DNA of 64,000 bases from JAPWJZ01 sp964575605 (GTDB lineage: Bacteria; Pseudomonadota; Alphaproteobacteria; Micavibrionales; UBA2020), in contig CAZNRN010000008.1 in assembly GCA_964575605.1 (NCBI GenBank), forward strand, positions 62,001 through 126,000, in the 5' to 3' direction. Both the position numbers and the translations under genes were made by a program. The stretch's first letter is position 1, and each line of letters opens with the position of its first letter. The notes beneath the pieces were generated by a model. That model saw nothing but the letters and a program-made list of their open reading frames with translations. It was not told the DNA's origin and made no database searches. This document shows positions 36,454 to 44,564 of the stretch, in pieces.

Positions 36454-37271
36454 TGCTGCCCTTTCCGCAGGCAGATAACGAAACTTTCCGCCGCGCGGTC
36501 TATGCGGGCGGCATCTTCCGCATACCCGCCACCACGCTTTCGGCGACGTTGGCGGCGGAAGTGATGGAGACGATGGCCGCGTATTTTGGCGCCCCCGGGA
36601 CCGCGCATGAACGATATACATTTGCTGATATGCAGCCCGCCATGTCCGCTGCCCGCGCGGAGCTGGCGTCGCAACAGCGCTACCGCGATATCCAGTCGCA
36701 ACTGCTGGCGGCTGCGGGTTTCACGCCTGATGAGCTTGCCGTCGACGCCTTGCGCCTGCGCTGCGTAATGAATAACGGCCACCTGAACAAGGGCGCGGAA
36801 CTGGCCTATACCGCCCACCGCGATACATGGTACGGCAACCCTCAGGCACAGCTGAATTTCTGGATGGCGCTGCATGACGTGACGCCGGCGCAAAGCTTTA
36901 CCTTCTATCCCTCGCTCTTCACCCGACCGGTGGCGAATACATCGCAGGGTTTCAGCTATGCGACGTGGATGGAAAAACGCGGCTGGCAAGGCGCGAAAAG
37001 CGACGCGGCGGTGGAATACCCCGTCGTGCTGGAACAGCCGCAAGACACTGCCGCCTTTTCCTTCACGGCCAGTGCCGGCGATATGATCGTCTTTTCGGCC
37101 GCGCAACTCCACCAAACCGTTAAAAATTCGAGCGGCATCACGCGTTACAGCCTCGATTTCCGCGCCGTGCACCTGGGCGACCACAAGGCAGGTTTGGGCG
37201 CGCCCAATGCCGACAACGGCTCGCAGCCCGAGGCGCTGAAGGATTACTACACGCCGGGCAGGGCGGCATGA
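36450..37271 (+). CDS. 2-oxoglutarate/Fe(II)-dependent oxygenase (PhyH-like)
   Basis: The 273-residue protein carries the iron-binding facial triad of the PhyH/2OG oxygenase fold. AHRDTWYGNP supplies His123 and Asp125, and AAQLHQTVKNSSG supplies His221. Arg232 or Arg238 in TRYSLDFRAVH would bind 2-oxoglutarate. The jelly-roll core between them is apparent (QLNFWMALHDVTPAQSFTFY segment). Such enzymes hydroxylate, desaturate or cyclise small molecules or carrier-bound amino acids. It overlaps the methyltransferase and the NRPS-like gene by 4 bp each. The substrate is unknown. Confidence 0.82.
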   Translation: MMLPFPQADNETFRRAVYAGGIFRIPATTLSATLAAEVMETMAAYFGAPGTAHERYTFADMQPAMSAARAELASQQRYRDIQSQLLAAAGFTPDELAVDALRLRCVMNNGHLNKGAELAYTAHRDTWYGNPQAQLNFWMALHDVTPAQSFTFYPSLFTRPVANTSQGFSYATWMEKRGWQGAKSDAAVEYPVVLEQPQDTAAFSFTASAGDMIVFSAAQLHQTVKNSSGITRYSLDFRAVHLGDHKAGLGAPNADNGSQPEALKDYYTPGRAA

Positions 37272-40200
37272 AAACGCTCTGGCAGCACATGGCGCCTTCC
37301 GCGGCCATCGCCATCCGCGACAATGGCCGCGAGATCAGCTATGCCGAAATGCTCGGCCGCGCCGCCGCGCTGGGTGAAAAGCTGAAGGCACAGGGCGTTA
37401 CGTCCGAAACCCCGGTTGCGCTATCGCTGGAGAAATCGGCAGAATACATCATCGCGCTGCTGGCTGTCTGGCATGCGGGCGGGGCTTTTGTCCCGCTGCC
37501 GCCATCGCTGCCGGAGGAACGCCGCAAATTTATTATCGGCGACGCGGGCATCAGGCATTTCATTTCCCGTGAAGACGTAACGGCAGAGACAGCTTCTACC
37601 GCGCCTTTCGCTGCGCAAGCCGGTGCGCTTGCCTATATCATCTATACATCGGGCTCGACGGGCAGGCCCAAGGGCGTGATGGTCGAGCACCGCGGCTTGA
37701 TGAACCTGTTTTCGGCGCAGGCGAAAGCTTTCGGCATGAAGGCCGGAAGCCGCTCGCTCTTCTGCCTCTCGGTCAATTTCGACGCTTCGGTGTCGGATAT
37801 CGGCGTAGCGCTCTATGCCGGCGCGATGCTGGTGATTGATGGCAGCGACAGGCCCTTGCCGCAGGTGATGCGCACCCATGCCATCACCCATATCGACATG
37901 CCGCCCGCGCTGCTGAAATCGATGCAGCCTGCCGATATGCCCGACAGCCTTGAAACCATCATTATCGGCGGCGAGGCCTGCCCGCCCGCGACGGTGCGCG
38001 ACTTTGCCCGGAAATTCCGCGTCGTCAACGTCTATGGCCCGACCGAGGCGACCGTCTGCACCAGCCTGAATATCTGCGACGCCCAAACCTGGGACAAGCC
38101 CCTGATCGGCAACCCGCTGCCCGATGTCGAGTATGCCGTTATCGACGGTGAGCTGCAAATAGGCGGCGGCATGCTGGCGCGCGGGTATGTCAACCTGCCC
38201 GCGCTGACTGCCGAAAAATTCATTACACGCGGCGGAAAGCGATTTTACCGCACGGGCGACAGCGTGCGCGAAACGCCGCAGGGGCTTGAATTCCTCGGCC
38301 GCATCGACCGCCAGTTCAAGCTGCGCGGCCAGTTGGTGGAACCGGACGAGGTCGAGGCACAGCTGCGCAGCCATCCGCAGGTGATGAAAGCGGCCGTTAT
38401 CAAACGCGGCGAACAGCTGGTCGCCTTCGTCGCGCTGTCCGATAAATCCGCCAAAGCGGGTTTGGCGGACTGGCTGGCGGCACGCTTGCCCGCCTATATG
38501 GTGCCGCAGCATTTCGAGGTCGTTTCGCGCCTGCCATTGACGGTCACCGACAAAATCGATTATGCCGCACTGGCAACCCTGCCGCTGCAGACCGATCGCG
38601 CGCGCATCGTTCCCCGTACCGAGACCGAAAAAAAGCTCTTCGCCATCTGGCAGGCCGTATTGAAACACGGCGATTTTGGCGTGACCGACGCCTTTTACGC
38701 CGCGGGCGGGGATTCGCTGGGCATTATACGCATGGCGATGGAATCCGAGCGGCAAGGGCTGCCGCTGTCTCCAGAGTTTATCGCGCGGCACATGACTATC
38801 GAGGCACAGGCCGCACATATGGGGCAGAACGCCAGCGCACTTTCCGCCGCATGGCTGAAAGAAGACGTTGCTTTTTCGAAAGAAGACATTCAGTTGCTGG
38901 AAAAGGCTGCGCAGCGCCCCGCTACCCCTGCAAAACTTGAAAATATCCTGCTGACCGGCGCAACGGGTTTCCTCGGCTCGCGCGTATTGTGTGAATTGCT
39001 GGCGCAGACGAAGGCCACCGTTTACTGCCTTGTGCGCGCACCCGATGCAGCCGGCGCGTTGCAGCGCATGATCGACGCGGCGGCGAAATTCGCCGTGCCC
39101 GCGACAGACTGGTCGCGCGTAGTGCCCGTCACCGGCGACCTGACGCAGCCATGCGGCGGACTGGACGCCGCCGCATGGCAAAGCCTTGCCGATAATATTG
39201 ACGCCATTTACCACTGCGCCGCCTGCGTCAATATGGTGCTGCCCTATGCCGATATGCGGGCGGCGAATACGGGCGCGGCGCTCGAACTGCTGCGCCTTGC
39301 CGCTACGGGCAAACGCAAATCGCTGCATTACGCTTCGACCCTGTCGGTTTTCGTTGCGACGGACCAGAACACCGGCACATTGCTGGAAAGCGACCGCCTT
39401 GAAAACGTCACCACCGTTTACGGCGGCTATGCCCAGACGAAATTCGCAGCGGAATGGATGCTATTGCAGGCGCCGCATGAGGCCGTGCCTGTATCGCATT
39501 ACAGGTTGGGATTGATTACCGGCGATACAGTAACGGGCGCGGCTTCGGCCACCGATTTCCTCGCGCTGTTCTTCAAGGGCGCGCGCGAGCTGGGCGCTAT
39601 GCCGGAAGAGGCGTTGAAAACCCTCTCGGTCGATATCACGCCGCTCGATTACGCCGCAAAAGCGCTGGTTTCCCTCTCCCTGGGCGGCAGGCCCGATGTT
39701 TACCACATCGCAGGCAAGGGCGTGACGCTGGAGCAGCTGGTGAAGCCGCTGAACCTGCGCGCCCTGCCGAAAACCCGCTGGCTGGAGATGATGCGCAACA
39801 AGCCGCTGGGCATGGAAGAAACCGCGGCCGCCCTGTCGCTCTGCCGCATCTTCGGCGACGCGGAATTTTCGCGCCACCGCACCATGGACCTGTTTCAGGC
39901 GACCAGCGTTATCTTTGATACCCGCAATACAGATGCCGTCCTAGATTTCACCTGCCCGCCTGCGGATGAAAAACTGATTTCGCTTTATGCCGCGCAATCG
40001 CTGAAAGGCGCGCCGCGCGTGAAAATCTGCCTTTTCGGGCCGGAGTCGACGGGCAAGTCGACGCTGGCGGAAAAGCTGGCGGGGCATTACAAGGCGGCCT
40101 TCGTGCCCGAATACGCCAAGCAGCATATCGCGGCCAATGACGGCGATATCGGCTATGACGATATCCCGAAAATCGCGGCGGGACAGGCAAAGGCGGAATC

Positions 40201-40534
40201 GGCTGCGAAAACCGCACCGCTGCTGTTCTGTGATACCGACCTGATCACCACCACGATCTGGAGCGACTGGCTGTTCCGCGACTGCCCGCAGTGGGTGCGT
40301 GACGCGGCCGAGGCCTCGCGCTATGACCTTTATTTGCTGATGGATGTCGATACGCCCTGGGTGGCCGATATCCACCGCTACCTGCCCGAAGACCGCGCGA
40401 ATTTTCTCGCCCGCTGCGAAGACGAATTGCGCGCCCGCGGACTGCGGTATATAAAGCTGTCGGGCAGCTGGGACGATAAATTCAAAAACGCCTGCGCCGA
40501 AGTCGAGAAGGTCAGAGGAGAAAAACATGCTTGA
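37268..40534 (+). CDS. NRPS-like A-T-R protein fused to a NadR-type kinase domain
   Basis: This 1088-residue protein has four parts. The adenylation domain (about 1-435) has YIIYTSGSTGRPKGVMVEH (124-142), NFDASV (170-175), VYGPTEATV (255-263), YRTGDS (327-332) and Lys429. The carrier domain has GGDSL with Ser484. The thioester reductase domain (about 555-880) has LLTGATGFLGSRV and the YGGYAQTK Tyr-Lys pair. The C-terminal kinase-like domain (about 915-1088) has LFGPESTGKST, VPEYAKQHI, DTDLITT and DVDTPWVAD, as in the ribosylnicotinamide kinase half of NadR. It should load an acid, hold it as thioester and release it as aldehyde or alcohol. The kinase fusion is not a form I know. Confidence 0.85.
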   Translation: MKTLWQHMAPSAAIAIRDNGREISYAEMLGRAAALGEKLKAQGVTSETPVALSLEKSAEYIIALLAVWHAGGAFVPLPPSLPEERRKFIIGDAGIRHFISREDVTAETASTAPFAAQAGALAYIIYTSGSTGRPKGVMVEHRGLMNLFSAQAKAFGMKAGSRSLFCLSVNFDASVSDIGVALYAGAMLVIDGSDRPLPQVMRTHAITHIDMPPALLKSMQPADMPDSLETIIIGGEACPPATVRDFARKFRVVNVYGPTEATVCTSLNICDAQTWDKPLIGNPLPDVEYAVIDGELQIGGGMLARGYVNLPALTAEKFITRGGKRFYRTGDSVRETPQGLEFLGRIDRQFKLRGQLVEPDEVEAQLRSHPQVMKAAVIKRGEQLVAFVALSDKSAKAGLADWLAARLPAYMVPQHFEVVSRLPLTVTDKIDYAALATLPLQTDRARIVPRTETEKKLFAIWQAVLKHGDFGVTDAFYAAGGDSLGIIRMAMESERQGLPLSPEFIARHMTIEAQAAHMGQNASALSAAWLKEDVAFSKEDIQLLEKAAQRPATPAKLENILLTGATGFLGSRVLCELLAQTKATVYCLVRAPDAAGALQRMIDAAAKFAVPATDWSRVVPVTGDLTQPCGGLDAAAWQSLADNIDAIYHCAACVNMVLPYADMRAANTGAALELLRLAATGKRKSLHYASTLSVFVATDQNTGTLLESDRLENVTTVYGGYAQTKFAAEWMLLQAPHEAVPVSHYRLGLITGDTVTGAASATDFLALFFKGARELGAMPEEALKTLSVDITPLDYAAKALVSLSLGGRPDVYHIAGKGVTLEQLVKPLNLRALPKTRWLEMMRNKPLGMEETAAALSLCRIFGDAEFSRHRTMDLFQATSVIFDTRNTDAVLDFTCPPADEKLISLYAAQSLKGAPRVKICLFGPESTGKSTLAEKLAGHYKAAFVPEYAKQHIAANDGDIGYDDIPKIAAGQAKAESAAKTAPLLFCDTDLITTTIWSDWLFRDCPQWVRDAAEASRYDLYLLMDVDTPWVADIHRYLPEDRANFLARCEDELRARGLRYIKLSGSWDDKFKNACAEVEKVRGEKHA

Positions 40535-41633
40535 ACGCACCGCCGAAATCGTCGAGGGCATCGAAAGCGAATTCGTGGGGCACGGCCTCGCCTTCGGCAA
40601 GTTCATGCCGCCCACCAACGGGCATATCTACTTTCTCAACTTTGCCCGGAAATCATGCCGAAAGCTGACCATCCTCGTCTGCTCGCTGCCGACCGAACCC
40701 ATCCCGGGTGAGCAGCGTTACAAATGGATCAAGGAGCTGTTCCCCGACTGCAACGTCGTGCACCATTACATCGACATCCCGCAGGAGCCCAAGGGCCCCG
40801 GCGACATCGCGTTTTTCGAGACATGGCGCGACAGTATCCACAAGCACTGCCCCGGCGAAACCTTCGACGCGCTTTTCGCGTCGGAATCCTACGGCTATAA
40901 CGTCGCGAAAATCATGGATATCAAATTCGTGCCCGTCGACGTCAAGCGCGACCTGGTGCAGATATCGGGCACCGCCATGCGTGACAACCCCTTGCAGCAT
41001 TGGGAACACCTGCACCCCGTCGTGCGCCCCTATTTCCTGAAGCGCATCGCCGTGGTCGGCCCTGAATCGACCGGCAAATCGATGCTGGCGAAAAACCTGG
41101 CCGCGCATTTCGGCACGGTGCATGTCGGCGAATACGCCCGCGCCATGCTGACCGATTACGCGGCGAACATCCCGGGCTTCGATGTGTCCAAACCAACGCT
41201 GCGCGATTTTTCGACCATTGCGCGCGGGCAGGTGGCGTCGGAGGAATCTTTATCCCGTCAAGCCAACCGTTTACTGGTCTGCGACACCGAGCTTGCCACC
41301 ACCGCCTATTGGGCGCGGCATTTCTTTGGGCAATGCCCGCACTGGATCGAAAAAGCGGCTGAGGCGCGGAAATACGACCTTTACATGCTGCTCGACCCCC
41401 GCGGCATCGAAAAACACTATGCCGATGACGCACTGCGCTTTATGCCGAAGCTGGAGGACCGTATTGCCATGTTCGACTGGTGGAAGGCGGAGCTGACCCG
41501 CCGCGGCCTGCCCTATGCCGTGATATCGGGCGATGACTGGCGCGCAAGGTTCCAGCAGGCCGTCGTCGCCGTCTACCAGAATATCCCCGGCATGATTTCG
41601 GCCGAAGGCGCAAGACTTGGCAGTGCCGCCTGA
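40527..41633 (+). CDS. nadR: NadR-like protein: NMN adenylyltransferase plus kinase-like domain
   Basis: The 368-residue protein has the NadR order without a DNA-binding domain. The nucleotidyltransferase part has GKFMPPTNGH (24-33) and ISGTAMR (146-152). The P-loop kinase part begins at about 170 with VVGPESTGKSM and has GEYARAML and CDTELATT. In the kinase half the NadR-type D-x-PW-V-x-D segment is replaced by LDPRGIEKHYADD, so ribosylnicotinamide kinase activity may be lost. The NMNAT half looks intact. It overlaps the NRPS-like gene by 8 bp and has a strong AGAGGAG ribosome site. It is the last gene of the operon. Confidence 0.88.
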   Translation: MLERTAEIVEGIESEFVGHGLAFGKFMPPTNGHIYFLNFARKSCRKLTILVCSLPTEPIPGEQRYKWIKELFPDCNVVHHYIDIPQEPKGPGDIAFFETWRDSIHKHCPGETFDALFASESYGYNVAKIMDIKFVPVDVKRDLVQISGTAMRDNPLQHWEHLHPVVRPYFLKRIAVVGPESTGKSMLAKNLAAHFGTVHVGEYARAMLTDYAANIPGFDVSKPTLRDFSTIARGQVASEESLSRQANRLLVCDTELATTAYWARHFFGQCPHWIEKAAEARKYDLYMLLDPRGIEKHYADDALRFMPKLEDRIAMFDWWKAELTRRGLPYAVISGDDWRARFQQAVVAVYQNIPGMISAEGARLGSAA

Positions 41634-41662
41634 ACTGCTGTAAACTGGCGGTGGAGGTCCCC

Positions 41663-42151
41663 ATGCGCCAGCGCCGTTCTGCCGGAAAATTCTTTTTTCA
41701 GCGATTGCTGATTATCGGCCTTATCATCGTCTTTGGCGCGCCTGCCGCGCTGAAGGAAATGGCGACGCTGAACCCGCTCGACCCCACGGGCCGCGTCGAC
41801 AGCTATCGCGCCGCAGCCGCGCCGCGCCTGCCCGACAGCCGCCGCATCCATATCCTCTATGGCGACGACCACGGCGGCGGGCACCTGCATGGCGTGAACA
41901 GGCCCTGCAAATCCGAATTTCCCGCCGACTGGAGCGAAAAAGACATCGTGGCCTCCGTCAAGGCAATCGCCGCCAACGACAACCTCGGCTGGCAGCGGCA
42001 GAAAAACGGGAATGTGGTGGCAGACACAGTCGACCATGGCGTGAAAATCCGCGTCGTGCTGAACAGCGACCTGACCGAAATCGTCACGGCCTATCCGCTG
42101 TCGACGCCGCGCAACGCCTGCCCGGCCGCCAACGACAACGAAAAAGATTAA
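41663..42151 (+). CDS. Membrane-anchored EndoU-like nuclease domain protein
   Basis: The 162-residue protein has a basic N-terminus and one hydrophobic segment (LLIIGLIIVFGAPAAL), acting as signal or anchor. It continues into a domain resembling the bacterial EndoU family: RIHILYGDDHGGGHLHG (61-77), a conserved-looking CKSEFPADWSEKDIV, DHGVKIRVVL and the closing TAYPL. EndoU proteins cleave RNA and many act as toxins. Here it is a stand-alone short protein with no delivery domain and no obvious immunity partner. ATG 41663 is preferred over GTG 41651 because GGAGGT lies 5 bp upstream. Its stop overlaps the convergent aminomutase stop. Confidence 0.72.
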   Translation: MRQRRSAGKFFFQRLLIIGLIIVFGAPAALKEMATLNPLDPTGRVDSYRAAAAPRLPDSRRIHILYGDDHGGGHLHGVNRPCKSEFPADWSEKDIVASVKAIAANDNLGWQRQKNGNVVADTVDHGVKIRVVLNSDLTEIVTAYPLSTPRNACPAANDNEKD

Positions 42152-43158
42152 ACTTCGTCCTTATAGGGATGCGTCACGCCGTTGAAGTCGGTGACGTCGT
42201 AACCGTCTCCGTTTTCTGCGATGCGGGCGGCGCCTGCCGGCACCTTGCCGTGGCCGCCCGGGATATCCAGCATATAATGCGGCTGAGCGATGCCCGACAG
42301 CCTGCCAAGCAGCGAAGACACCAGCGCGCGCCCCTCTTTCAGCGTCACGCGGAAGTGCGAAGTACCCGGCGCCATATCGGGATGGTGCAGGTAATAGGGC
42401 TTTACCTTCATCGCCGTAAAGGCGCGGAACAGCTGTTCCAGCACGCCCGCGTCATTATTGACGCCCTTCAGCAACGTGGATTGAGATAATAACGGTATGC
42501 CCGCCGCGATAAATTTCTGCGCCGCCGCCTTGACCGTGTCGGTCAGTTCGCGCGGATGGTTGGCGTGGAAGACGACATAGACGGCTTTATCGGACGCCAG
42601 CGCCGCGACCAGTTCATCGGTCACGCGCGAGGGGTCGGCCACCGGCACGCGCGTGTGGTAACGCACCACCTGCACATGCTGCATTTCGTTCAGCGCCACC
42701 ATGATTTCCGACAGACGCCGCGGCGACAACACAAACGGGTCGCCGCCCGTGACAATCACTTCCCAGATGGTGGGCGTGTTGCGGATATAGGCCAGCGCCT
42801 TCTGCAATTCCTCGCGGCCCAGCATCTCGCTGCCCGGTCCCACTTTTTCGCGGCGGAAACAGAAGCGGCAATAGACGGCGCAGACATGCACGGGTTTCAG
42901 CAGCACGCGGTCCGGATAGCGGTGCACGATGCCTTTGACGGGCGAATGCGCGTCGTCGCCGATAGGGTCGGCCAGTTCGCCGGGCGTTGTTTTCAGCTCT
43001 TCGGCCGAGGGCAGGTATTGCTTCGCAATAGGGTCGGCGGGGTCAGTGGCGTCCACCAGCTCCATCACCTCGTCCGTCACGGCCACGGCATAGCGCTCCA
43101 TCACCTCTGCGAGGGGATCGTCGGGGGAGAGCGTTTTTGCTTGAGGTTTTGTTGCCAT
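42148..43158 (-). CDS. KamA-family radical-SAM lysine 2,3-aminomutase-like protein
   Basis: The 336-residue protein has the radical-SAM cluster motif CAVYCRFC (Cys93, Cys97, Cys100) in the context KPVHVCAVYCRFCFRREKVG. VTGGDPFVLSPRRL, the PLP region SQSTLLKGVNN and YYLHHPDMAPGTSHFR follow, all typical of the KamA/EpmB family. The length fits EpmB-type proteins, which convert lysine to beta-lysine for modification of elongation factor P. Free lysine 2,3-aminomutase is the alternative. No epmA or efp is next to it here. It is convergent with the EndoU-like gene and divergent from the small paralogue pair. Confidence 0.9.
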   Translation of the reverse strand: MATKPQAKTLSPDDPLAEVMERYAVAVTDEVMELVDATDPADPIAKQYLPSAEELKTTPGELADPIGDDAHSPVKGIVHRYPDRVLLKPVHVCAVYCRFCFRREKVGPGSEMLGREELQKALAYIRNTPTIWEVIVTGGDPFVLSPRRLSEIMVALNEMQHVQVVRYHTRVPVADPSRVTDELVAALASDKAVYVVFHANHPRELTDTVKAAAQKFIAAGIPLLSQSTLLKGVNNDAGVLEQLFRAFTAMKVKPYYLHHPDMAPGTSHFRVTLKEGRALVSSLLGRLSGIAQPHYMLDIPGGHGKVPAGAARIAENGDGYDVTDFNGVTHPYKDEV

Positions 43159-43240
43159 GTCCCTGCTGCCAATGGCGTTATTATGTAGAGTATTCGGGCG
43201 GCAGGGTCAACCATCCCCAGCTATACCCCTGAATTTACGC

Positions 43241-43268
43241 TTGCAATCCATTATTTATGTAATATACT
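43241..43268 (+). promoter_or_regulatory. Candidate promoter of the small paralogue operon
   Basis: TTGCAA at 43241-43246 and TATACT at 43263-43268, with a 16-bp spacer, lie 30 bp upstream of the ATG at 43299. A GGAGAG ribosome site precedes that ATG. The region is more AT-rich than the surrounding coding sequence. Confidence 0.6.
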
Positions 43269-43298
43269 GCCCGCCACACATTCCATGGAGAGACCAGT

Positions 43299-43655
43299 AT
43301 GAAAGCAACCGAATTCGCCTATTACCTGCAGGGCTATTTTGAAATCGACGGCAACGACCGCGCGCTGACCAACGCGCAGGCGAAAAAGGTGCTGGAACGC
43401 GCCAAGCAGTCCAAGCCCGATGGCAATGCGCAGGCGCAGTCTTTCGCCGATTACACCGCGGGCGTCCTGTTCCCCGTCACGGTCGAGGACCAGTCGGACA
43501 AATTCCTCTCCACCGTCACGCGCGAGCTGAAAACGAAACTGAACGACCTCTTCATCCACGCGATCGACCCGAACGTGCCCGGCAACCAGGAACAGCTGCG
43601 CAACACGCACCGCCCCGACCGTCCGGGCGGCGGCCGCATTGAAGCAATGTGTTAA
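43299..43655 (+). CDS. Small orphan protein, paralogue 1
   Basis: This 118-residue soluble protein begins MKATEFAYYLQGYFEIDGND, followed by LTNAQAKKVLERAKQ. This N-terminal module is repeated in the next gene (MTNAEFRVWLTGYFELADGD, then LNAQQALVII). The rest differs: this protein has a longer charged middle and a Pro/Gly/Arg-rich end (NTHRPDRPGGGR). No signal peptide is seen and no known family is recognised. It has its own promoter and ribosome site and starts a three-gene unit with its paralogue and an acetyltransferase. Confidence 0.65.
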   Translation: MKATEFAYYLQGYFEIDGNDRALTNAQAKKVLERAKQSKPDGNAQAQSFADYTAGVLFPVTVEDQSDKFLSTVTRELKTKLNDLFIHAIDPNVPGNQEQLRNTHRPDRPGGGRIEAMC

Positions 43656-43662
43656 TACGGCG

Positions 43663-43899
43663 ATGACCAACGCCGAATTCCGCGTCTGGCTGACAGGCTA
43701 TTTCGAACTGGCCGACGGCGACACCCCGCTGAACGCGCAGCAGGCGCTGGTGATCATCAACCACCTGAACCTGGCCGAAGCGGTCGAGGGCAAGCTGGAC
43801 GCGCAGAACGACAATATCCGCAACACCCTGCGCAGCTTCATCCAGAATAATTCCGATGCCGCCGATGTCACCGCGCGCGTGCAGGGATTGCTGACGTGA
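43663..43899 (+). CDS. Small orphan protein, paralogue 2
   Basis: The 78-residue product aligns at its N-terminus with the preceding gene: EFxxxLxGYFEhxxxDxxLxNAQxA is shared. This supports ATG 43663 rather than the in-frame TTG at 43639. The remainder is a helical segment with alternating charged residues (GKLDAQNDNIRNTLRSFIQ). Function is unknown. It follows paralogue 1 by 7 bp, and its TGA overlaps the GTG start of the acetyltransferase. The compact arrangement suggests a tandem duplication that later diverged. Confidence 0.6.
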   Translation: MTNAEFRVWLTGYFELADGDTPLNAQQALVIINHLNLAEAVEGKLDAQNDNIRNTLRSFIQNNSDAADVTARVQGLLT

Positions 43900-44453
43900 A
43901 AAACTGCCGCCTTGTCATCCCTGCTGTTGCCTATGTGGCCAGCTATGCCGAAGCCTTGAAGGAAGGCCATCGCTGTGGCGCCGACGCCGTGCATGACGAC
44001 GCCGAGATCGCGGAAATCCTTGCCGACCCCGCCGCCTTTATCGCGGAACTGACCGGCCCCAAACCCGCCACCTTTATCGACGAACTGGGCGAGGAAGTGG
44101 AGCGCGTGCCCTCGACCACCGTCTGGCTGCTGGAAGGAGACACGTTTATCGGCGACGCCGGCATCCGCCACCGCCTCAACGACAAGCTTTTCAAATCGGG
44201 CGGAAATATCGGTTACGGCGTGCGGCCGTCGAAACAGGGCAAGGGTTACGCGACCGAAATGCTGCGCCAGTGCCTTGTCTGGTGCCGTGATAACCTCGGG
44301 CTGGAACGCGCGCTTCTCACGTGCCGCGTCGATAACGAGGCCTCAGCCCGCGTCATGGAAAAAAACGGCGGCGAGCTGATCGATATCACCCCACACCCCT
44401 ATGCCATTGGAATGATGCAGAAAAGATACTGGCTGCCCGTTCCGCCCAAATAA
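43896..44453 (+). CDS. GNAT-family N-acetyltransferase
   Basis: The 185-residue protein has the GNAT fold. The acetyl-CoA pyrophosphate loop is GYGVRPSKQGKGYATEML (R/Q-x-x-G-x-G/A pattern). The flanking strands are TFIGDAGIRHRL and ALLTCRVDNEASARVMEKNGGE. It resembles predicted acetyltransferases of the YjdJ/RimJ-like group that act on small molecules or protein N-termini; the substrate cannot be deduced. It starts with GTG overlapping the stop of the small paralogue, which points to coupled translation. Confidence 0.85.
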   Translation: MKNCRLVIPAVAYVASYAEALKEGHRCGADAVHDDAEIAEILADPAAFIAELTGPKPATFIDELGEEVERVPSTTVWLLEGDTFIGDAGIRHRLNDKLFKSGGNIGYGVRPSKQGKGYATEMLRQCLVWCRDNLGLERALLTCRVDNEASARVMEKNGGELIDITPHPYAIGMMQKRYWLPVPPK

Positions 44454-44564
44454 CCCTGCTCCGTGATTTTTCTTTACATAATTCTATATATTTGATACAC
44501 AATCTGCTCCAAATCCCTTATTCCGCCTATCGCGGCTGCAGGAACAAGTGTTAAGAAAGCGCGC

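Noticed and set aside
37421..39328. 635-codon minus-strand frame inside the NRPS-like gene
   Set aside because: It lies opposite the adenylation and reductase core motifs and has no recognisable protein features.
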